From an uncultured Anaerolineales bacterium (GTDB taxonomy: Bacteria; Chloroflexota; Anaerolineae; Anaerolineales; Villigracilaceae), in assembly GCA_937928015.1 (NCBI GenBank), contig CALFXA010000236.1, forward strand, positions 1 to 44,099: 44,099 nt of DNA, read 5' to 3'. Shown in pieces: positions 39,784-44,099 of the stretch (within the stretch, counting starts at the first letter, position 1; each line of letters starts with the position of its first letter). A program made the position numbers and the translations under genes. The notes under the pieces were generated by a model. The model did not search any database, had not been told where the DNA came from, and saw only the letters and a program-made list of their open reading frames with translations.

Positions 39784-40356
39784 ATGCTTACCGTTGCCAT
39801 TCAGGCCGGTGGACAGTCCGCCCGCATGGGCGAGGACAAGGCCCTCAAGCCCTTTCTCGGGCGTCCACTCATCCAGCGCGTGATCGAGCGTCTGCGACCG
39901 ATCGCAGACGAGTTGATCGTGACGACCAACCGTCCCGCCGAGTACGCCTTTCTGCGCCTGCCGCTCTTCATGGACCTCAAGCCGGGCCGCGGCGCCCTGG
40001 GCGGACTCCACACTGCCATCGCTTCCGCCAAATCGCCGCTGGTGGCGGTGGCCGCCTGCGATATGCCTTTCGTCAGCGCTCCGCTGTTCGAGATGGCAGC
40101 CAGGCTCCTCGTCGAGGAAAACGTGGACGTGGTCATCCCGCGCTCGAGCGAAAGGTTGGAGCCGCTGCATGCCGTCTATCGCCGCGAGACCTGCCTGCCC
40201 GCCATCGAGGCCGCCCTCGAAGCGGACCTGTGGAAGGTTATCGCCTGGTTTCCGCAGGTCAGGGTCCGCGAACTGACGGCAGACGACGAGCGCGTCTTCT
40301 GGAACGTCAACACGCCCGAGGAGTTCGCCGAAGCTGAACGGCTGGCTAGCGAATGA
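39784..40356 (+). CDS. mobA: Molybdenum cofactor guanylyltransferase
   Basis: 190 residues. Nucleotide-binding AGGQSARMGEDKALKPFLGRPL and the metal-binding VAACDMPFVSAPLFEMA are the MobA signatures, followed by EPLHAVYRRETCLPAIEAALEA and FWNVNTPEEFAEAE at the end. It attaches GMP to molybdopterin to form the guanine dinucleotide cofactor. Its last 11 nt overlap the convergent uspA gene. No other moa/mob gene is here, but a Moco-sulfurase-like enzyme lies at 3650-5053. Confidence 0.92.
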   Translation: MLTVAIQAGGQSARMGEDKALKPFLGRPLIQRVIERLRPIADELIVTTNRPAEYAFLRLPLFMDLKPGRGALGGLHTAIASAKSPLVAVAACDMPFVSAPLFEMAARLLVEENVDVVIPRSSERLEPLHAVYRRETCLPAIEAALEADLWKVIAWFPQVRVRELTADDERVFWNVNTPEEFAEAERLASE

Positions 40357-40768
40357 TCAACACAGGGCAGGGGGCGTGAGTCACCACCTTCTGGCTGGTG
40401 CTGCCCAAGAGCGCGCCTGTAATGCGTCCCAGCCCGCGTGAGCCCATCACGATCACGTCGCTGCCGCGCGTGACCGCCACACTGATGATGGCCTCGGCCG
40501 GCGAACCCTCGATCAGCTCGGTGTGAATCTCGGCGGACATCTGTCCCACCGCCTTGACCGCCGCTTCGAGAATGGCATTGGCCTGGACAAGGCGTGCGTC
40601 GATGGCTTGTTGCAGATTGGGCTCGCCCAGGTAAGGGGGAATCGGTTCGTACGCGACAATGATGCGGAGATGTGTGGAGTGCATGGCGCGGCTCAAATCG
40701 CCGGCGGTCTGGGCGGCGTGCAGCCCGTGTTCCGAGCCATCCACTGCGAGCAGAATCTTCTCGAACAT
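40346..40768 (-). CDS. Universal stress protein (UspA family)
   Basis: 140 residues from ATG 40768 (AGGAGG upstream); a longer frame exists to 40795. FEKILLAVDGSEHGLHAAQTA at the start and the ATP-binding GSRGLGRITGALLGSTSQKVVTHAPCPVLIIR at the end (G-x2-G-x9-G-S pattern) show the nucleotide-binding class of Usp proteins. Single domain. Overlaps mobA tail-to-tail. Confidence 0.93.
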   Translation of the reverse strand: MFEKILLAVDGSEHGLHAAQTAGDLSRAMHSTHLRIIVAYEPIPPYLGEPNLQQAIDARLVQANAILEAAVKAVGQMSAEIHTELIEGSPAEAIISVAVTRGSDVIVMGSRGLGRITGALLGSTSQKVVTHAPCPVLIIR

Positions 40769-40833
40769 CTTGGCCTCCTGATCAGTGGGGTACAATCTTA
40801 GTATAGTACAAATCCATCCTCTCGGAGCATGCG

Positions 40834-42093
40834 ATGACCCTCGACCTCAATCTCATCCGCCAGCAATTCCCTTCGCTCGACCGTCCAGCCACCTTCTTCG
40901 ACAACCCCGGCGGGACTCAGATCGCCAGGCCCAGCCTCGACCGCATCACCCGCTACCTGCTCGAATGCAACGCCAACCACGAGGGTCAGTTCGAGACCAG
41001 TCGCAAGTCAGACGAGGTGCTGAACGACGCGCACATCGCCGTGGCCGATTTCCTGAACGCCGCCCGCCCCGAGGAGATCATCTTCGGCAACAACATGACC
41101 ACGCTCAGCCTGCACCTGTCCCGTTCCCTGGCGCGGACCCTGAATCCCGGCGACGAGATCGTGGTCACGCGCATGGACCACGACGCCAATATCTCGCCCT
41201 GGATGCTGATCGCCGAGGACCGCGGCTGTAACCTGACCTGGGTGGACTTCGACGTGGAGGACGGCACGCTCAAAGTGGACGAGTTCGCCAGGGCGATGGA
41301 ACGCAAACCGAAGATCGCCGCATTTGGCTACGCCTCGAATGCACTGGGCACCATCAATCCCGTGCGCAAACTGACGAAGATGGCGAAGGAGGCCGGCGCG
41401 CTGGTCTACATCGACGCGGTGCAGTATGCGCCCCACGGTCCCATCGACGTGCAGGATATTGGCTGTGACTTTCTGGTGTGCAGCAGCTACAAATTCTTCG
41501 GTCCGCACGCAGGCGCATTGTACGGACGCTACGACCTGCTCAATGAGTTGAAGGCCTACAAGGTCCGCCCGGCGACGAACGAGCTGCCTGGCAAATTCGA
41601 GACCGGCACGCAGAACCACGAGGGCATCGCGGGCGTGTTGGGTGCGCTGGAATATTTCGAGTGGCTGGGAAATCAGTTTGGTGACAAGAATCTTGAAGGT
41701 CTAAATGAGCAATACAGCGGACGCAGACTGGTCTACAAGCAGGCCATGACCGCCATCCGCGCATACGAGTTCGAGTTATCGCGGGCGCTGATCGAAGCCA
41801 TCCAGTCCGTGCCTGGGACGCACATCTACGGCCTGACCGATATGAAGCGTCTCGACGAGCGCGTGCCGACCGTCTCCTTTACGCTGGAGGGACACGACCC
41901 CGCCGAGGTGGCCGCGAAACTCGGTGACGCGGGCGTCTACGTCTGGGATGGTCACTACTATGCCCTGGCTGTGGTCGAGCGCTTGGGCCTGCTCGACAAA
42001 GGCGGCATGGTGCGCGTGGGGGCGGCGCATTACAACACGCTGGACGAGGTGGCTCGCTTCCGCGATGCGTTGGCAAAAATCGCGGCAGGCTGA
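40834..42093 (+). CDS. Cysteine-desulfurase-like class V aminotransferase (TIGR01976-like)
   Basis: 419 residues. FFDNPGGTQIARPSLDRI, IFGNNMTTLSLHLSRSLAR, VYIDAVQYAPHGPIDVQDIGCDFLVCSSYKFFGPHAGALYGR with the PLP lysine, and GTQNHEGIAGVLGALEYFEWLG match the SufS-like family TIGR01976. The reactive Cys loop (RTGxxC) is not present near the C-terminus, which reads GVYVWDGHYYALAVVERLGL, as expected for this subfamily; substrate unknown. CGGAG before ATG 40834. Confidence 0.88.
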   Translation: MTLDLNLIRQQFPSLDRPATFFDNPGGTQIARPSLDRITRYLLECNANHEGQFETSRKSDEVLNDAHIAVADFLNAARPEEIIFGNNMTTLSLHLSRSLARTLNPGDEIVVTRMDHDANISPWMLIAEDRGCNLTWVDFDVEDGTLKVDEFARAMERKPKIAAFGYASNALGTINPVRKLTKMAKEAGALVYIDAVQYAPHGPIDVQDIGCDFLVCSSYKFFGPHAGALYGRYDLLNELKAYKVRPATNELPGKFETGTQNHEGIAGVLGALEYFEWLGNQFGDKNLEGLNEQYSGRRLVYKQAMTAIRAYEFELSRALIEAIQSVPGTHIYGLTDMKRLDERVPTVSFTLEGHDPAEVAAKLGDAGVYVWDGHYYALAVVERLGLLDKGGMVRVGAAHYNTLDEVARFRDALAKIAAG

Positions 42094-42099
42094 GAAACG

Positions 42100-42130
42100 A
42101 AGAACTCCGAGGTATCTCGGAGTTCTTTTT
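42100..42130 (+). terminator. Rho-independent terminator
   Basis: Perfect 12-bp stem AAGAACTCCGAG (42100-42111) with CTCGGAGTTCTT (42116-42127), loop GTAT, T run to 42130. Confidence 0.93.
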
Positions 42131-42145
42131 CTGTCGGGAGGAATT

Positions 42146-42946
42146 TTACGGTTTGGTGACGACCAGGTTGTCGAAGGCCACCTTGACGGTCTGTCCCGAC
42201 GTGTTGAGCGCCAGGTTAATGCTGGCCTCGCCCGCATCGAGGATGGTGTCATCGGTGACGGTCTTGATCAACTGGTCGTTGACATAGACCGTGAAGTTCG
42301 AGCCGACGGCCTCGATGCGGATCGTGTTCTTCACCCCGGGTTCCAGTTGAATGGCGCTGTTCGGCTCGTTCTCCCAGAACGAGACCAGGTCTTCGTAGTT
42401 GCCGGTCGGCCAGACCTCGCCATACGAGGTGGCATCGTTGTAAAAGTTGAAGGCATAGTGGCGGCCTGCAATGCCATCGGTTTCGCGCAGGGAAAATTCG
42501 ATGGAAAAGTCGCCGCTGTCCAGGGCGTTCTCCAGCACAGTCACGTCCATGCTGAGGATGAAGTCTTTTTCCTTAAAGCCGGGAACGGACGTCAGGACGA
42601 TGTAGTAATCCTGGCTGCCCGTGCAGGTCAGCACATACTGACCATCCACGATCTCGCGCGTGGTTTGACCATACTCATCGGAGGTGGACTCCATATCCCA
42701 GCCTTTGTCGTTGGTGCTGAAATCCTCCTGGAAGAGGATACCGGTGTCGGCGGTCGGCACTACAGCGGTCGGAGGCTCACTGGTGGGCGCGGGCGCTTCG
42801 GTGGGGGCGGCAACCGTCGCAACGGGCGGATTCGTCGCCGCGGAGTCGGCGGCTGGGGCCGCGCCCGGCATGACCGAACTGCACGCCAATACGGTCAGCA
42901 AAGCCAGGCCCGCAACAATCGAACGTAACATGGATCGGTTTTTCAT
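42146..42946 (-). CDS. Secreted lipoprotein with a beta-sandwich, concanavalin-like domain
   Basis: 266 residues from ATG 42946 (AAGGAAAA upstream). Lipobox LLTVLAC (Cys22). A Pro/Thr/Ala linker (about 28-68) is followed by LFQEDFSTNDKGWDMESTSDEYGQTTREIVDGQYVLTCTG and a jelly-roll pattern ending in VKVAFDNLVVTKP, as in DUF1080/LamG-like domains. It probably binds carbohydrates or acts as a structural lipoprotein; no catalytic residues seen. The gene stands alone. Confidence 0.8.
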   Translation of the reverse strand: MKNRSMLRSIVAGLALLTVLACSSVMPGAAPAADSAATNPPVATVAAPTEAPAPTSEPPTAVVPTADTGILFQEDFSTNDKGWDMESTSDEYGQTTREIVDGQYVLTCTGSQDYYIVLTSVPGFKEKDFILSMDVTVLENALDSGDFSIEFSLRETDGIAGRHYAFNFYNDATSYGEVWPTGNYEDLVSFWENEPNSAIQLEPGVKNTIRIEAVGSNFTVYVNDQLIKTVTDDTILDAGEASINLALNTSGQTVKVAFDNLVVTKP

Positions 42947-43128
42947 AGTCGCTTTTCCTTGAATGTTTCCCTGGGATGGATGGAAGGCACTCGCGCACCT
43001 ATCGGTTTGTGCATTGTATCACGGGCGAAACGTGACACGCCCCGCGACGGCAAGGATGGATTTCACTTATCCGCGCCTGCCAATCGTGCTATCGTAAGCC
43101 TGTCCGAATCTTGATTCACGGAGAGGCT

Positions 43129-44052
43129 ATGTTTCAAACTTTTGAACAGGCGCAAGGTTACATCGCTGCGCAGGGCATCCAGGTCATCGACCTGAAGTTT
43201 TGCGATCTATGGGGACGCTGGCATCACCTCACCATCCCCGCCAGCCAGTTCGAGCCCAAGTTGATGGAGGATGGCATCGGCTTCGACGGTTCTTCCGTCG
43301 GGTTGAAATCGGTCAAGGCGGGCGACATGGTCCTCGTCCCGGACCTGGGCACGGCCTTCCTCGATCCTTTTTGGGAGACCGCCACCCTGAGCTTCATCTG
43401 CCGCACGCTCGAAGCCGACACGCACGAGATCTTCGCCAACGACCCGCGCAACATCGCCATCCGCGCCGAGGAATACATGAAGTCCACCGGCGTTGCAGAT
43501 GAGAGTCGCTGGGGACCCGAGTTCGAGTTCTACATCTTCGATAGCGTCAGCTACGAGAACAGCGTCAACCGCGCCGGTTACATGGTGCAGAGCAACGAAG
43601 CCGACTGGAATAGCGGGGACGGCGGCCACGGGCATTACATCCCGCTGCACGGCGGCTATCACGCCATTCCGCCCAAGGACCAACTCTACAAGGTCCGCAC
43701 GCGTATGACGGCCCACCTCGAACGCATGGGCGTGCCCGTCAAGTATCACCATCACGAGGTCGGCGGACCGGGCCAATGCGAGATCGAGACACCCATGATG
43801 GGGCTCATCCAGGCGGGCGACGCCACCATGATCATCAAGTACGTCACCAAGCTGACCGCCCATGAGAACGGACAGACTGCCACCTTCATGCCCAAGCCGC
43901 TCTTCGGCGAGGCAGGCAGCGGGATGCACTTCCATCAACACCTGTTCAAGCAAAACAAGAACGTCTTCTACGATGCCAAGGGATATGGTTGTCTCAGCCA
44001 GGCGGGACTCTACTACATCGGCGGCTTGCTCAAGCATGGACCCGCCGTCCTG
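43129..44052 (+). CDS. glnA: Glutamine synthetase type I, 3' truncated by the contig end
   Basis: 308 genuine residues; complete enzymes have about 440-470. GGAGAGGCT precedes ATG 43129. VIDLKFCDLWGRWHHLTIP, DGIGFDGSSVGLKSV, GPEFEFYIFD, GHGHYIPLHGGYHAIPP, the metal-binding HHHEVGGPGQCEIE, and TFMPKPLFGEAGSGMHFHQHLF are all GS-I motifs. It makes glutamine from glutamate, ammonia and ATP. After Leu at 44050-44052 the reading frame continues only into adapter. Confidence 0.95.
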
Positions 44053-44099
44053 AGATCGGAAGAGCGTCGTGTAGGGAAAGAGTGTAGATCTCGGTGGTC
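44053..44099 (+). other. Illumina adapter sequence (artefact)
   Basis: From AGATCGGAAGAGCGTCGTGT onward the last 47 bases match the reverse complement of the Illumina TruSeq universal adapter. Read in the glnA frame it gives RSEERRVGKECRSRW, a peptide known from adapter-contaminated database entries. Confidence 0.97.

Noticed and set aside
1..44052. tRNA, rRNA, transposase, integrase or plasmid origin
   Set aside because: No cloverleaf, rRNA segment, transposase/integrase motif or iteron array was seen on either strand by eye.

Overview
The window looks like a contig from a moderately GC-rich bacterium of the phylum Chloroflexota, most likely class Anaerolineae. This is an inference from gene content: SLH-anchored secreted protein with paired cysteines, MOCOS-like class V aminotransferase, AmmeMemoRadiSam radical SAM enzyme, GT87 and other integral-membrane glycosyltransferases, YwbE, TIGR00266/AIM24, an oligopeptide-type ABC cassette. 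There is no rRNA or tRNA to place it. The last 47 bases (44053-44099) are Illumina adapter, so the real genomic sequence ends at 44052 inside a glutamine synthetase gene. I see no transposase, integrase, phage module or CRISPR array.

Layout. 1-7.9 kb: DUF2721 protein (partial), a small membrane protein, a secreted pectate-lyase-like beta-helix protein with three SLH repeats, the run class V aminotransferase-marC-ywbE, a NUDIX hydrolase with an AT-rich membrane protein, and an ArsR-SRPBCC-VOC operon with a clear sigma70 promoter and palindromic operator candidate. 8.0-13.6 kb: MarR regulator, short-chain dehydrogenase and a heterodimeric ABC exporter whose degenerate and intact ATPase sites are complementary. 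13.7-21.7 kb: AIM24-like protein, a bacterial homologue of plant cycloeucalenol cycloisomerase, then a long + strand run: biotin carboxylase, biotin carrier, MaoC hydratase, CitE-like CoA lyase, methyltransferase, EamA transporter and SDR. These first four could together handle CoA-thioester carboxylation, hydration and cleavage.

21.7-34.7 kb: a PH-like membrane protein lying between the SDR and a second copy of the SDR 3' end, a C39-like peptidase with SH3-like repeats, DUF5655 protein, membrane glycosyltransferase GT87, small membrane proteins, a four-gene - strand glycosylation operon, then deoxynucleoside kinase + nucleotidyltransferase, FmdB zinc ribbon, guanylate kinase and rhomboid protease. 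34.7-44.05 kb: an oligopeptide-type ABC cassette (binding protein, two permeases, no ATPases here), AmrS, MobA, UspA, a cysteine-desulfurase-like protein, a lipoprotein and glnA (cut by the contig end).

The most striking observation is the ABC substrate-binding protein at 36856-38538: its sequence is circularly permuted relative to ordinary DppA/OppA-type proteins. The segment that is normally N-terminal sits at the C-terminus, directly after the normal C-terminal end, in one intact lipoprotein gene. Other points: the cycloeucalenol cycloisomerase homologue, a set of genes with -10-like hexamers ending exactly 6 nt before the start codon (leaderless transcription), an SDR 3'-end duplication with only synonymous differences, and several short dispersed-repeat families in intergenic DNA and inside genes.
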